A stretch of 64,000 nucleotides of DNA from Agrococcus terreus. Its GTDB lineage: Bacteria; Actinomycetota; Actinomycetes; Actinomycetales; Microbacteriaceae. The stretch is from the NCBI RefSeq assembly GCF_014645235.1, contig NZ_BMLM01000002.1:62001-126000 (forward strand). The letters are read 5' to 3'. The position numbers and the translations under genes were made by a program. Positions within the stretch are counted from its first letter, which is position 1, and each line of letters opens with the position of its first letter. Below, piece by piece: positions 16,050 through 25,188 of the stretch. The notes beneath the pieces are model-generated. The model saw only the letters and a program-made list of their open reading frames with translations, searched no databases and was not told the origin of the DNA.

Positions 16050-18071
16050 TCAGGCGCGGACGACTTGCACGACCGACGGCCGCGGGCCGGCGAAGGTGCC
16101 GGGGCCCGTCGCGCCGTAGTCGGGGAACGCGGAGCGCTGCACCTCCCACGAGCCGTCCTCGCCCGGGTGCTGGACGGCGACGAACACAGAGCCCTCACGG
16201 TCGTGGATGACGGGCCCGCACGTCTCGGCGTCGACCGGCACGGCGAGGAACTGCTCGACGCGGCCGCGCGTCGGCCCCTCGAGCGACACCTTGAAGAGGC
16301 CGTCGTCGAGGCCGAGCGTGCCCGGCTGGCCGTCGGTCGAGATCCACAGGTTCCCCGCGGCGTCGAAGGCGACGTTGTCGGGGCACGAGATGGGCGAGAC
16401 GAGCTCCTTCGGGTAGCCGGCGAAGTACGTCGACGGGGAGGCGGGGTCGCCGCACAGCAGCAGGATCGACCACGCGAACGCGGTGCCCGAGGCGCCCTGC
16501 AGCTCGGTGAGCTCGACGACGTGGCCGTCGCGGTTGCCGGTGCGCGGGTTCGCCTCGTCGAGCGGGTGTCGGCTGCCGCGCTGCGAGTTGTTCGTGAGCG
16601 CCACGTAGACGCGGCCGGTCGTCGGGTGCGGCTCGACGTCCTCGGGGCGGTCCATCTTCGTCGGCCGCACGAGGTCGGCGGCGAGGCGCGTGTGGACGAG
16701 CACCTCCTCGACCGACATCCCGGGCACCATGCTGCGCCCGCCGAGCGTCAACGGGATCCACTGACCGGTGCCGTCGAACGCGCCGTCGGCGGGCAGCGCG
16801 CCCGAGCCGTCGACCTCGGCCGCCGGCGACGTGCCCGAGAAGCGCGCGACGAAGAGGTCGCCCTCCGACAGCAGCTGCAGGTTCTGCCTGCGGGCGCCGG
16901 GCCCGGTGCCGTCGTTGTAGCGGTGCTTCGAGACGAACTTGTAGAGGTAGTCGCCCCGCTCGTCGTCGCCCATGTACGCGACGACGCGGCGGTCCTCGCC
17001 GATCCGCACGTTCGCGCCCTCGTGCTTGAAACGACCGAGCGCCGTGTGCTTCACCGGCGTCGAGGTCGGGTCCTGCGGGTCGATCTCGACGATGTACCCG
17101 AAGCGGTTCGCCTCCTGCTCGTGGCCGTCGGCGGCGCGGAAGCGCGGGTCCTCGAGCTCCCAGCGGGTCGACGACGGGGATGCGGAGAGGCCGTAGCGCG
17201 AGGTCGCGGCCGTGGCCGTCGGGGTCGTGAAGTAGCCGTTGAAGTTCTCCTCGCCCGAGAGCACCGTGCCCCACGGCGTCGTGCCGCCGGCGCAGTTGCC
17301 GAGCGTGCCGCGCACCATGCGGCCGCTCGGATCGTCGACCGTGCGCAGCAGCGCGCCGCCCGCGGCGGGGCCGACGAGCGCGAACGGCGTCTCGACGGTG
17401 ATGCGGCGACTGCGGCGGCCGACGGTCGCGCGCCAGGGGGCGCCGATCGCGTCGCGCTCGATCTCGACGACCGACATGCCCTGCGCCATCTTCGTGATGC
17501 GGGAGCGCTCGACCGCGCCGAGCGAGGGCGGGAACATGATGCCCTCGTTCGAGTACTCGTGGTTGACGACGAGCACGCCCGTGAGGCCCGAGGGGTCGGC
17601 GAGCACGTCGAGGTAGTCGTTGTTGTAGCCGAACTGGAGCGCCTGGGCCTCGGGCGTCTGCGCCTCCGGGTCGAAGGCGGGCGCGCCCGGCAGCACGGGG
17701 TCGCCCCAGCGGATCACCGGGTGCCAGGCGTAGCCATCGGGCACCGTGAGCGCGTCGACGCTCGCGGGCACGGGCGGGATGGGCTGGAACGGCAGGGTCG
17801 TCGACGCGGCGGCCGCTGCGGGGCGGCCCGGTCCGACGCCGAACGCGCTCGGGAGGGCGATCGCGACGGCGCCGGCGAGGCCGAGGCCGAGGGCCGCCCG
17901 GCGCGTGAGCACCGCGTCGACGACCGAGCGGAACGTGGGGTTGTCGGTGCGGTTGCACTCGGGGCCGAGGCACGCGTTCGCGCACTTGAGCATGCACGTG
18001 ACCGGGGACCGCTTGCCCCGGACGTGGTCGGCCATGGGGAGGCTCCGTCGGTCCTGTCGCTCGATGGTCAC
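16050..18071 (-). CDS. PhoX-family (DUF839) secreted phosphatase
   Basis: 673 aa. The N-terminus has a Cys-rich segment (C26, C30, C34, C39) and then a Tat-like signal with Arg57-Arg58 (TRRAALGLGLAG) and an Ala-rich cleavage region, so export in folded form is likely. The DUF839/PhoX motif NCAGGTTPWGT followed by LSGEEN is near residue 265. VVNHEYSNEG and the late PTTGRVYVALTNNS stretch are also family features. PhoX enzymes are calcium/iron phosphatases that release phosphate from organic esters. GTG at 18071 has AAGGAG six bases upstream; ATG at 18035 is the alternative. Confidence 0.88.
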   Translation of the reverse strand: MTIERQDRRSLPMADHVRGKRSPVTCMLKCANACLGPECNRTDNPTFRSVVDAVLTRRAALGLGLAGAVAIALPSAFGVGPGRPAAAAASTTLPFQPIPPVPASVDALTVPDGYAWHPVIRWGDPVLPGAPAFDPEAQTPEAQALQFGYNNDYLDVLADPSGLTGVLVVNHEYSNEGIMFPPSLGAVERSRITKMAQGMSVVEIERDAIGAPWRATVGRRSRRITVETPFALVGPAAGGALLRTVDDPSGRMVRGTLGNCAGGTTPWGTVLSGEENFNGYFTTPTATAATSRYGLSASPSSTRWELEDPRFRAADGHEQEANRFGYIVEIDPQDPTSTPVKHTALGRFKHEGANVRIGEDRRVVAYMGDDERGDYLYKFVSKHRYNDGTGPGARRQNLQLLSEGDLFVARFSGTSPAAEVDGSGALPADGAFDGTGQWIPLTLGGRSMVPGMSVEEVLVHTRLAADLVRPTKMDRPEDVEPHPTTGRVYVALTNNSQRGSRHPLDEANPRTGNRDGHVVELTELQGASGTAFAWSILLLCGDPASPSTYFAGYPKELVSPISCPDNVAFDAAGNLWISTDGQPGTLGLDDGLFKVSLEGPTRGRVEQFLAVPVDAETCGPVIHDREGSVFVAVQHPGEDGSWEVQRSAFPDYGATGPGTFAGPRPSVVQVVRA

Positions 18072-18143
18072 GGTGGGCTCCTTCGGTCGTGGATCCATGA
18101 CCAGGACAGGGTGCTCCTCCGGAACCGCGATCCGGTTGCGCGC

Positions 18144-18151
18144 GGGTGAAC
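18144..18151 (-). promoter_or_regulatory. Possible PHO-box half site upstream of phoX
   Basis: GTTCACCC on the minus strand, 73–80 bases before the phoX start, matches the half-site of actinobacterial PhoP boxes (GTTCACC-type 11-base direct repeats). The adjoining unit, CGCAACCGGAT, is a poor second copy. Phosphate control would suit PhoX, but a single half-site is weak evidence. Confidence 0.3.
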
Positions 18152-18207
18152 GCGCGGCGACGGTGCCGTGACGGGACGTGCGTCCACGGAGGCGCCGCGA
18201 TGCGAGC

Positions 18208-18240
18208 GAGGCCCGCGCCCCTGTCGGGATCGCGGGCCTC
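18208..18240 (-). terminator. Hairpin after proS
   Basis: GAGGCCCGCG (18208–18217) pairs perfectly with CGCGGGCCTC (18231–18240) around a 13-base loop, 31 bases after the proS stop. It probably ends proS transcription ahead of the phoX promoter region. Confidence 0.55.
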
Positions 18241-18271
18241 TGCCGCTCTGGGCGTCTGTGGACCGGTCGCG

Positions 18272-20035
18272 TCAGCGCGCGAGCGCCGCCGCGAGCTCCT
18301 CGATGCGCACCTGCTGGCGCTCGCCCGTCGCGCGGTCCCACACCTCGACGAGGCCCTCGGGCGCGTCGCGGCCGACCACCACGGCCGTGGGCATGCCGAG
18401 CAGCTCGACGTCGCCGAACTTCACGCCCGGCGAGACCTTGCGGCGGTCGTCGTAGAGCACCTCGAGGCCGAGCGCCTCGACGTCGGCGGCGACGCGGTCG
18501 GCGATCGCGAAGACCGCCTCGTCCTTGCCGGTGGCGACGACGTGCACGTCGAACGGCGCGACCTCGCGCGGCCAGACGATGCCCTTCTCGTCGTGGTACC
18601 GCTCGACGATCGCCGCGAGGTTGCGGGTGACGCCGATGCCGTACGAGCCCATGGTCGGCACGACGAGCTTGCCGTTCTGGTCGAGCACCTTGAGGCCGAG
18701 CGCCTCCGCGTACTTGCGGCCGAGCTGGAAGACGTGGCCGACCTCCATGCCGCGCTCGAGCGTGACGGGGCCCGAGCCGTCGGGCGCCTCGTCGCCGGCG
18801 CGCACGTCGGCCGCCTCGACCCATCCGTCGCCGACGAAGTCGCGGCCCGCGATGAGGCCGAAGACGTGATGGCCGGCGAGGTTCGCGCCCGTGAGCCACG
18901 CGGTGCCGTCGACGACGCGGGGGTCGAGGAGGAAGCGGATGCCGGTGGTCGACGCCTCGCCGAGCACGGCGCCCGCCTCGGACCACGGGCCGATGTAGCC
19001 CTTGACGAGGCCGGGGTGCTTCGCGAAGTCCTCCTCGGTCGCGGGGACGACCTCGGCGGGCTGGAAGGCGACCTCGACGCGCTTGTCGTGCACCTCGCGG
19101 TCGCCCGGCAGGCCGATGACGACGAGCTCGGTCGAGCCGTCGGGCTGCGTGAGGCGCAGCACGACGTTCTTCAGCGTGTCGGCGGCGGTCCAGGGGCGGC
19201 CGTCCTCGCGCGGGTGGTGCTCGTTGGCGTGGGCGACGAGCGTCTCGATCGTCGGGGTGTCGGGGGTGGCGCGGATGCTCGCGGGCGCCTGGCCGTCGAT
19301 CGGCAGCGCCGCGGGCGGCACGGTCGTGAAGGCCTCGACGTTGGCGGCGTAGCCGCCGGCGGAGCGGACGATCGTGTCCTCGCCGACGGGCGTCGGGTGC
19401 AGGAACTCCTCGGACTTCGAGCCGCCCATCGCACCCGCGTCCGCGGCGACGATGACGTAGTCGAGGCCGAGGCGCTGGAAGATGCGCTCGTAGGCGTCGC
19501 GCTGCGCCTGGTAGGAGGCCTCGAGGCCCGCGTCGTCGACGTCGAACGAGTAGGCGTCCTTCATCGAGAACTCGCGGGCGCGCAGCAGGCCCGCGCGGGG
19601 GCGGGCCTCGTCGCGGTACTTGTCCTGGATCTGGAAGAGCGTCAGCGGCAGCTGCTTGTAGCTCGAGACGAGGTCCTGCACGAGCAGCGTGAACATCTCC
19701 TCGTGCGTCGGGCCGAGCAGGTGGTCGGCGCCCTTGCGGTCCTGCAGGCGGAAGATGCCGTCGCCGTACTCCTCCCACCGGCCGGTGCGCTCGTAGGGCT
19801 CGCGCGGCAGCAGCCCCGGGAAGAGCACCTCCTGGCCGCCGATCGCCTCCATCTCCTCGCGGACGATGCGCTCGACGTTGCGGCGCACCCGCAGGCCCAG
19901 CGGCAGCCAGCTGAACAGGCCGGAGCCGGCACGGCGCACGAGGCCGGCGCGCAGCATGAGCGTGTGGCTCGCGACCTCCGCCTCGGCGGGGTCCTCGCGC
20001 AGGGTCGTCAGGAACAGCTGGGACTGTCGGATCAC
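18272..20035 (-). CDS. proS: Prolyl-tRNA synthetase
   Basis: Charges tRNA-Pro. 587 aa, bacterial ProS type with the editing-type insertion between class II motifs 2 and 3. Motif 2 is in [14 protein letters not shown], and motif 3 is in [29 protein letters not shown] and [14 protein letters not shown] precede them, and a C-terminal anticodon-binding domain is present. GTG at 20035 starts [16 protein letters not shown], the conserved N-terminus, with AGGA about 9 bases upstream. Confidence 0.97.
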   Translation of the reverse strand: MIRQSQLFLTTLREDPAEAEVASHTLMLRAGLVRRAGSGLFSWLPLGLRVRRNVERIVREEMEAIGGQEVLFPGLLPREPYERTGRWEEYGDGIFRLQDRKGADHLLGPTHEEMFTLLVQDLVSSYKQLPLTLFQIQDKYRDEARPRAGLLRAREFSMKDAYSFDVDDAGLEASYQAQRDAYERIFQRLGLDYVIVAADAGAMGGSKSEEFLHPTPVGEDTIVRSAGGYAANVEAFTTVPPAALPIDGQAPASIRATPDTPTIETLVAHANEHHPREDGRPWTAADTLKNVVLRLTQPDGSTELVVIGLPGDREVHDKRVEVAFQPAEVVPATEEDFAKHPGLVKGYIGPWSEAGAVLGEASTTGIRFLLDPRVVDGTAWLTGANLAGHHVFGLIAGRDFVGDGWVEAADVRAGDEAPDGSGPVTLERGMEVGHVFQLGRKYAEALGLKVLDQNGKLVVPTMGSYGIGVTRNLAAIVERYHDEKGIVWPREVAPFDVHVVATGKDEAVFAIADRVAADVEALGLEVLYDDRRKVSPGVKFGDVELLGMPTAVVVGRDAPEGLVEVWDRATGERQQVRIEELAAALAR

Positions 20036-20073
20036 CCTGCCGATCCTAGAGGTCGGCGGGCGCCCGCCCGGCC

Positions 20074-20790
20074 TCACCAGGGCCGCTCGACGCCCGTGCC
20101 TCCGGGGCCCTCGCCCTCGTCGTAGCTGTCCTGCTGCTGCTGCTCGGTCTGGGCGTCCTGGTTCTGCTGGTCGAGCTGGTCCTCGGGGCTCGGCTCGGTC
20201 GGCTCGCCGTCGCCGTCGCCCTGGCCCTGCTCGATCTTCTCCTGGATGCGCGGGTCGGCGGCCTCGAGCTGCGCGCCGGTGTCGGGGCGGCCCTGCATCG
20301 GCTCGTCGAAGCATCCCTCGGGCGCTCCGTCGATGCGCGAGAGCGCCTCCTGGTAGAAGCGGTTCGCGGTCTGCTGGTCGTCGGCCTCCCGGGCCTCGTC
20401 GCCCTGCTGCTCGATCGCGGTGACGATCGTGGCGACGATGACGCACCGCTCCGAGCGCTGCGCCGCCGTCACCGGCTCCGGGTGCAGCCCGAGCGCCTCC
20501 TCGAGCTCCGCCCGGCCCTCCACGAGCTCGCCGCCCATGACGAGCGCGACGCCGAGGTTGAACGGCGCCTTCCACGGCTCGACCCAGTTCCAGCCCTCGA
20601 GCGCGCGCGACGCCTCCGCCGACTGCGCGTACGCGCGCGCCTGGAAGCGGTCGACCGCGACCTGCCCGAGCACCGAGACGCTGATGAGCTTCGAGGCGAC
20701 GACGAGCGCGACGATCGCGACCGGCACGAGGCCGATGAGCAGCCAGCGGCGCAGCACTCGGCGGCGCGCGTCGGACATCGGGCGGCTCAT
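20074..20790 (-). CDS. Membrane-anchored TPR-like protein of a Bat operon
   Basis: 238 aa: a cytoplasmic basic N-terminus, one membrane helix (about residues 15–36), a helical region ([24 protein letters not shown] and following) resembling TPR repeats, and a Gln/Asp/Glu-rich C-terminal tail. The ATG overlaps the stop of the VWA gene (ATGA). Its place as last gene after MoxR, DUF58 and two VWA genes matches the BatC/BatE-like TPR partner of such operons. A scaffold role is inferred. Confidence 0.75.
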   Translation of the reverse strand: MSRPMSDARRRVLRRWLLIGLVPVAIVALVVASKLISVSVLGQVAVDRFQARAYAQSAEASRALEGWNWVEPWKAPFNLGVALVMGGELVEGRAELEEALGLHPEPVTAAQRSERCVIVATIVTAIEQQGDEAREADDQQTANRFYQEALSRIDGAPEGCFDEPMQGRPDTGAQLEAADPRIQEKIEQGQGDGDGEPTEPSPEDQLDQQNQDAQTEQQQQDSYDEGEGPGGTGVERPW

Positions 20791-21782
20791 CGCTCCGCCC
20801 CCGTCAGCTGGCCGCGGGAGGCGCGGAGCGTACGGGCGAGGCTGAGCCCCTCCCAGCCGAGCAGCAGCGCGAGCGGGGCGCCGAACGCCCAGGCGAGCTC
20901 GAGCCGCGACTCCTCGGTGCGGTCGAGCTCGGCCTCGCCGTCGGCCGCGGCCATCGGCCCGAGGGCGTCGGCGATCGGCAGCCCGGGCGCGCGGTGCAGG
21001 TAGGTGATGCCGAGCTGGTCCGCGATGCCGCGCAGCCGCCCCTCGTCGATGCGGCTGATCGCGTCGCCGCCCGCCGGGTCCTGCACGTACTGCGGCTCGC
21101 CGCTCGTGTCGAAGCCCGAGGCCTGCATCCGGCCGCCCTGCGGGGTGCCGTAGCCGAGCACGAGGCCGCGGTCGACGAGCCCCGCGACGTCGCCGAATGA
21201 CTCGGGCTCGCCGTCGGCGGTGTGCTCGCCGTCGCCGAGGTAGAACACGACGGCGGGCGACGACGGGTCGGCGGCCTCCGAGCGCTCGAGCTCGGTGCGC
21301 AGCAGCTCGTGCGCGATCGCCACGGAGGTGCCGCGCGAGCGCACCGCGATCTCGGGCCGCAGCGCGCGCACCATCTCGATGACGGCGGAGCCGTCGTCGG
21401 TGAGCGGCACCCGCAGCGCCGCCTGCGAGTCGAACGAGATGACCGCGATATCGGCGCCGGCGAACGCGCGCGCGATCTCGACCACGTCCTCCTGCACGCC
21501 GGTGAGGCGCGGCTCGCCGCCGAAGTCCTCTGCCGCGATCGACTGCGAGGTGTCGACCATCACGAACACACGCGCCTGGATCGAGGCGGTCGGCACCTCG
21601 CCGCCCGGGATCGCGGGCCGCAGCGCCATCGCGACCGCCAGCACCACGAGCGCCGTGCGGCGCAGCCACGCGAGACGCCGGCCGCGCTCGGCGACGAGCT
21701 GCCAGATGCAGAGCGCCAGCAGCGCCGCGCCGATCGCGGCGACGAGCCAGGGCTGCTCGGCCTGGAGGGTGAACGGGGTCAC
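20787..21782 (-). CDS. VWA-domain membrane protein (second, BatB-like)
   Basis: 331 aa with membrane helices near residues 12–30 and 43–58 and at the C-terminus (around 300–317). The von Willebrand A domain starts at [11 protein letters not shown], with the metal-binding DxSxS motif intact (DTSQS). GTG at 21782 overlaps the stop of the preceding VWA gene as GTGA. VWA proteins with MoxR ATPases act in envelope assembly or metal insertion in studied cases; the target here is unknown. Confidence 0.85.
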   Translation of the reverse strand: MTPFTLQAEQPWLVAAIGAALLALCIWQLVAERGRRLAWLRRTALVVLAVAMALRPAIPGGEVPTASIQARVFVMVDTSQSIAAEDFGGEPRLTGVQEDVVEIARAFAGADIAVISFDSQAALRVPLTDDGSAVIEMVRALRPEIAVRSRGTSVAIAHELLRTELERSEAADPSSPAVVFYLGDGEHTADGEPESFGDVAGLVDRGLVLGYGTPQGGRMQASGFDTSGEPQYVQDPAGGDAISRIDEGRLRGIADQLGITYLHRAPGLPIADALGPMAAADGEAELDRTEESRLELAWAFGAPLALLLGWEGLSLARTLRASRGQLTGAER

Positions 21783-22759
21783 AGCCTGGCCCTCCAGACG
21801 GCGATGCAGACGCCGCCGACGAGCAGCAGCACGACGAGCGGCAGGATGCCGGGGCGGTCGACGACCTGCACGAGCGGCGGGGTCTCGATGTAGCCGGCCT
21901 CGATGGCGTTGACGCGGTCGACGATGCCGGGCACCGTCTGCGCGAAGTCGAGCGGGAAGTACGCGCCGCCCGTGCCCTCCACCGTCTCGCGCAGCTCGTT
22001 CGCCGCCTGGTCGGCGCCGAAGTCGAAGGGGTTGATGGCGTAGACGCGCACGTCGTGCTCGATCGCGAGCTGGCCCGCCTGCGGCAGCGAGAAGATCTGC
22101 TGGCCGTTCACGATGTTGTCGGTCGCGAGGATGATCGAGCGCGGCCGCTCGCTCGCCTCGAGGTCGGCGAAGTCGAGCACGCACGAGGCGAGGCCGTCGC
22201 CCACGAGCGAGGCGCCGAGCCCGTTCGCGGTGCCGGCGAGGTAGTTGAACTGCTCCTCGGGCGAGAGCTGCCCGGTGAGCGCGCGCTCGTAGCGGCCGAG
22301 CTGCGCGGCGATGTAGTCGTAGTCGCTCGTGAGCGGGAACGCCATGACGCTCGACGCGTCGAAGATGCGCATGCCGATGCGCTCGCCGTCGAGCTCGCGG
22401 GCGATGTCCTGGTAGACGGCGAGGATGTCGGCGTCGACGTCGACCATCGAGCCCGACACGTCGAGGCACAGCACGATGTCGCGCTTGTAGTCGTCCTGCT
22501 GGCTCGCGTGCACGCCCGCGGGCCGGGAGGCGAGCACGCCCGCGACGAGCGCGCCGCCGAGGGCGAGCGCGAGCGCGCCGCCCACGAGCAGCCGGTAGCG
22601 CACGAGCGCGCCGCGGAAGGCGCCGAGCGCCGTCATGCGGTCGACGTGCGCGACGGCGACGCCGCGGTCGCGCCGGCGCCGCGGCAGCAGGAGGCCCACC
22701 ACGACGAGCGCGACGGCGACCACCGCGAGCACCGGCAGCACCCACGGCCACAGCAGCAT
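21779..22759 (-). CDS. VWA-domain membrane protein (first, BatA-like)
   Basis: 326 aa. Helices lie near residues 4–25 and 55–77 and at the C-terminus, with the VWA domain between them. The MIDAS motif is intact in LCLDVSGSM near residue 95, with TDN further on. ATG at 22759 gives a TGATG junction with the upstream gene; GTG at 22762 is equally placed. Together with the next gene it makes a tandem VWA pair. Confidence 0.85.
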   Translation of the reverse strand: MLLWPWVLPVLAVVAVALVVVGLLLPRRRRDRGVAVAHVDRMTALGAFRGALVRYRLLVGGALALALGGALVAGVLASRPAGVHASQQDDYKRDIVLCLDVSGSMVDVDADILAVYQDIARELDGERIGMRIFDASSVMAFPLTSDYDYIAAQLGRYERALTGQLSPEEQFNYLAGTANGLGASLVGDGLASCVLDFADLEASERPRSIILATDNIVNGQQIFSLPQAGQLAIEHDVRVYAINPFDFGADQAANELRETVEGTGGAYFPLDFAQTVPGIVDRVNAIEAGYIETPPLVQVVDRPGILPLVVLLLVGGVCIAVWRARL

Positions 22760-23247
22760 CACATCCACGTCGCCACCACCTGCCGCGCGGCCGCGAGCGC
22801 CGCATCCGGGTCGTGCCGCGCCGCGCGCCGGAAGGACGACGGGTAGTACTGCTCGACCGCGCCGCGCACCGCGGGCAGGTCGGCGCCGCCGAGGTCGCGC
22901 AGGGTCATGACCTCGGCGACGACGCCCGTCGACTCGTGCGCGAAGAAGCGCAGCACGAGGCTCAGCCGCTGCGCGAGCGCCCGTGGGTCGAGCTCGCCCG
23001 CGGCGTGCTCGGCCGCGACCTCGTCGATCATGCCGAGGTACTTCTCCTTGACGCTCCGCACGTCGATCGGCACGGGCGGCGGCGGGGGCGGCTCGAGCAC
23101 GCCGCGCGGCCGCGTGAGGAACCAGGCGGCGGCGTACGCGAGCATCGCCGCGAGCAGCACGGCGCAGCCGAGCACCCACCACGGCCCGTAGCCGAAGGGG
23201 CCGTAGGTGTCGGGCGCCGGCAGCAGCGCGAGGTCAGCGGCGCGCAC
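22759..23247 (-). CDS. Small single-helix membrane protein of a Bat operon
   Basis: 162 aa: a short outer N-terminus, one helix (about 24–44), a Pro-rich linker and a helical cytoplasmic domain of about 100 residues. Size, topology and position between DUF58 and VWA genes resemble DUF4381-like proteins, but I am not certain of the family. The GTG start at 23247 overlaps the DUF58 gene by 14 bases. Confidence 0.72.
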   Translation of the reverse strand: MRAADLALLPAPDTYGPFGYGPWWVLGCAVLLAAMLAYAAAWFLTRPRGVLEPPPPPPVPIDVRSVKEKYLGMIDEVAAEHAAGELDPRALAQRLSLVLRFFAHESTGVVAEVMTLRDLGGADLPAVRGAVEQYYPSSFRRAARHDPDAALAAARQVVATWM

Positions 23248-24121
23248 GGCGGTGCCTCTCGAGCAGCCGGAACAGCGCCGCGATCGCGCCCCGCTCGTCG
23301 GAGACGCGCGCCGCCGCGATCCCGAGCGAGCGCAGGCCCTCCTCGAGCCGAGCGCGGCGCTCCGCCGCGGCCTCGTCGAAGGCGCGGCGCAGCCGCCGAT
23401 CCCGTCGCAGGAACGCGGGGAGCCCCTGGCCGGAGTCGACGCCGACGAGCTCGCGCCGATCGCGGCCGCGCGCCATGAGGTCGGCGTCGCCGATCGAGAC
23501 CCACAGCACCTCGTGGCGCGCCTGCAGGCGACCGAGGTGCACGTCGAGGTCGTGCGTGTAGGCGACGTCGTCGGCGATCACCACGACGAGCGCCCGCCGC
23601 CGCATCCGCCGCACGGCGAGCGCGAGCACCCGCTCGAGGTCGGAGCGCGGGCCGTCGAGCGAGACGGCCTCGTCGATCTGGCGCAGCATCCGCTCGAGGT
23701 GCGCCTCGGAGCCGCCCTCCTGCACCGCGAGCACCCGCTCCTCGTCGCCCGCGAGCAGCGCGACCCGGTCGCCGTGGCGCGAGGCGAGGTAGCCGAGCAC
23801 CCCCGCGACGAGGATCGCGAGCTCGGCCTTCCGCTCCCCCGACTCCGACACCGCGGCCATGTTGCGGCCGGCGTCCACGACGAGCAGGAGGGTGTGCTGG
23901 CGGGAGGCGATGTAGCGCTTGATGAGCGGCACGTGGCTGCGCGCGGTCGCCTTCCAGTCGATGTCCTTGACGTCGTCGCCCGGCTGGTACTCGCGCAGGT
24001 CGTCGAAGTCGTGGCTGCGGCCGTGGTGGATCGACGCGTACTCGCCGTCGAGCAGCTCGAGGGTGCGGCGGTGCGCGTGGATCGACATGGTCGTCCTGAC
24101 CTTGCGCAGGCGTCGCTCCAT
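23234..24121 (-). CDS. DUF58 domain protein (Bat operon)
   Basis: 295 aa, soluble. The DUF58 signature DFDDLREYQPGDDVKDIDWKATAR is split across residues 39–62, and a VWA-like fold follows (LLLVVDAGRNM, where the usual DxSxS is DAGRN and probably does not bind metal in the standard way). DUF58 proteins accompany MoxR ATPases and are thought to act as adaptors. It starts 9 bases after the moxR stop. Confidence 0.9.
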   Translation of the reverse strand: MERRLRKVRTTMSIHAHRRTLELLDGEYASIHHGRSHDFDDLREYQPGDDVKDIDWKATARSHVPLIKRYIASRQHTLLLVVDAGRNMAAVSESGERKAELAILVAGVLGYLASRHGDRVALLAGDEERVLAVQEGGSEAHLERMLRQIDEAVSLDGPRSDLERVLALAVRRMRRRALVVVIADDVAYTHDLDVHLGRLQARHEVLWVSIGDADLMARGRDRRELVGVDSGQGLPAFLRRDRRLRRAFDEAAAERRARLEEGLRSLGIAAARVSDERGAIAALFRLLERHRRARR

Positions 24122-24130
24122 GGATCGCCC

Positions 24131-25138
24131 CTACGGCGTCCGGACGGCGCCGAAGACGGCGTCGACGATCTGCTCGCTGGAGACGCCGTCGGCCTCCGCC
24201 TCGTAGCCGAGGATGAGGCGGTGGCGGAGCACGGGATGCCGGAGGTCCTTGACGTCCTCCGGGATCACCCAGTCGCGGCCCTGCACGAGGGCGAGCGCTC
24301 GCGCCGCGGTCGAGAACGAGAGCGAGCCGCGGGGGCTCGCGCCGTACTCGATGTAGCCGGCGAGGTCGGCGCCGATGTAGTCGGATGCGTGGCGGGTGAC
24401 GTACATGAGCTGCACGACGTAGTTGGTGATCGCCTGGTCGACGTAGACCCGCTTGACGAGCTCCTGCAGGAACCGCACGTCGTCGAGCGTCGCGACGGGC
24501 TCCGCGTGGCCGCGCTCGAAGACGCCCGTCTCGCTGCGCCGGACGATCTCGGCCTCCTCGGTGGGCGTGGGGTAGGTGAGCACCTCCTTGAGCAGGAAGC
24601 GGTCGAGCTGCGCCTCGGGCAGCGTGTACGTGCCCTCCTGCTCGATGGGGTTCTGGGTGGCGAGCACGAGGAAGGGCTCGGGCAGCGCGTGCGTCTCGCC
24701 GCCGATCGACGTCTGCCGCTCCTGCATCGCCTCGAGCATCGCCGACTGCGTCTTGGCGCTCGAGCGGTTGATCTCGTCGAGCAGCACGAAGTTCGCGTGC
24801 ACGGGGCCGAGCTGCGTGCGGAACTGCCCCGTGTGCTGGTCCCAGATCTGCGTGCCGACGATGTCGCTCGGCAGCAGGTCGGGGGTGCATTGGATGCGGT
24901 GGAAGGAGGCCGACACGGAGCGCGCGAGGGTCGCGGCCGCCGTCGTCTTCGCGAGGCCGGGCACCGACTCCATGAGCAGGTGGCCGCCCGAGAGCAGCGC
25001 CACGAGCAGCGAGCGCAGCAGCTGGTGCTGCCCGACGACCGTCGACTGGAAGGACTGCTCGATCGAGCGGATGATGCGCGACGCGCGCTCGAGCTCCTCC
25101 GGCGAGATCGGCTCGCGGCCGGGGACTGCAGCGTTCAC
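24131..25138 (-). CDS. MoxR-family AAA+ ATPase
   Basis: 335 aa. Walker A is in SVPGLAKTTAAATLA, a MoxR form with Ala before Lys-Thr. Walker B is LLDEINRSSAKTQSAMLEAMQE, sensor 1 is ATQNPIEQEGTY, and the C-terminal lid is complete. The GTG start at 25138 has AGGAG about 7 bases upstream. It is the first gene of the Bat-type operon. MoxR proteins act as chaperone-like ATPases for VWA partners; the client here is unknown. Confidence 0.93.
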   Translation of the reverse strand: MNAAVPGREPISPEELERASRIIRSIEQSFQSTVVGQHQLLRSLLVALLSGGHLLMESVPGLAKTTAAATLARSVSASFHRIQCTPDLLPSDIVGTQIWDQHTGQFRTQLGPVHANFVLLDEINRSSAKTQSAMLEAMQERQTSIGGETHALPEPFLVLATQNPIEQEGTYTLPEAQLDRFLLKEVLTYPTPTEEAEIVRRSETGVFERGHAEPVATLDDVRFLQELVKRVYVDQAITNYVVQLMYVTRHASDYIGADLAGYIEYGASPRGSLSFSTAARALALVQGRDWVIPEDVKDLRHPVLRHRLILGYEAEADGVSSEQIVDAVFGAVRTP

Positions 25139-25158
25139 GCGGGGCTCCTCACGTCGGT

Positions 25159-25178
25159 CGGCCCGCTGCGACGGGCCG
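25159..25178 (-). terminator. Short hairpin after the MFS gene
   Basis: CGGCCCG (25159–25165) pairs with CGGGCCG (25172–25178) with a six-base loop, 10 bases after the MFS stop and 20 bases before the moxR start. It may separate the two transcripts. No T-run follows, so the call is modest. Confidence 0.4.
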
Positions 25179-25188
25179 CCCGATCACG

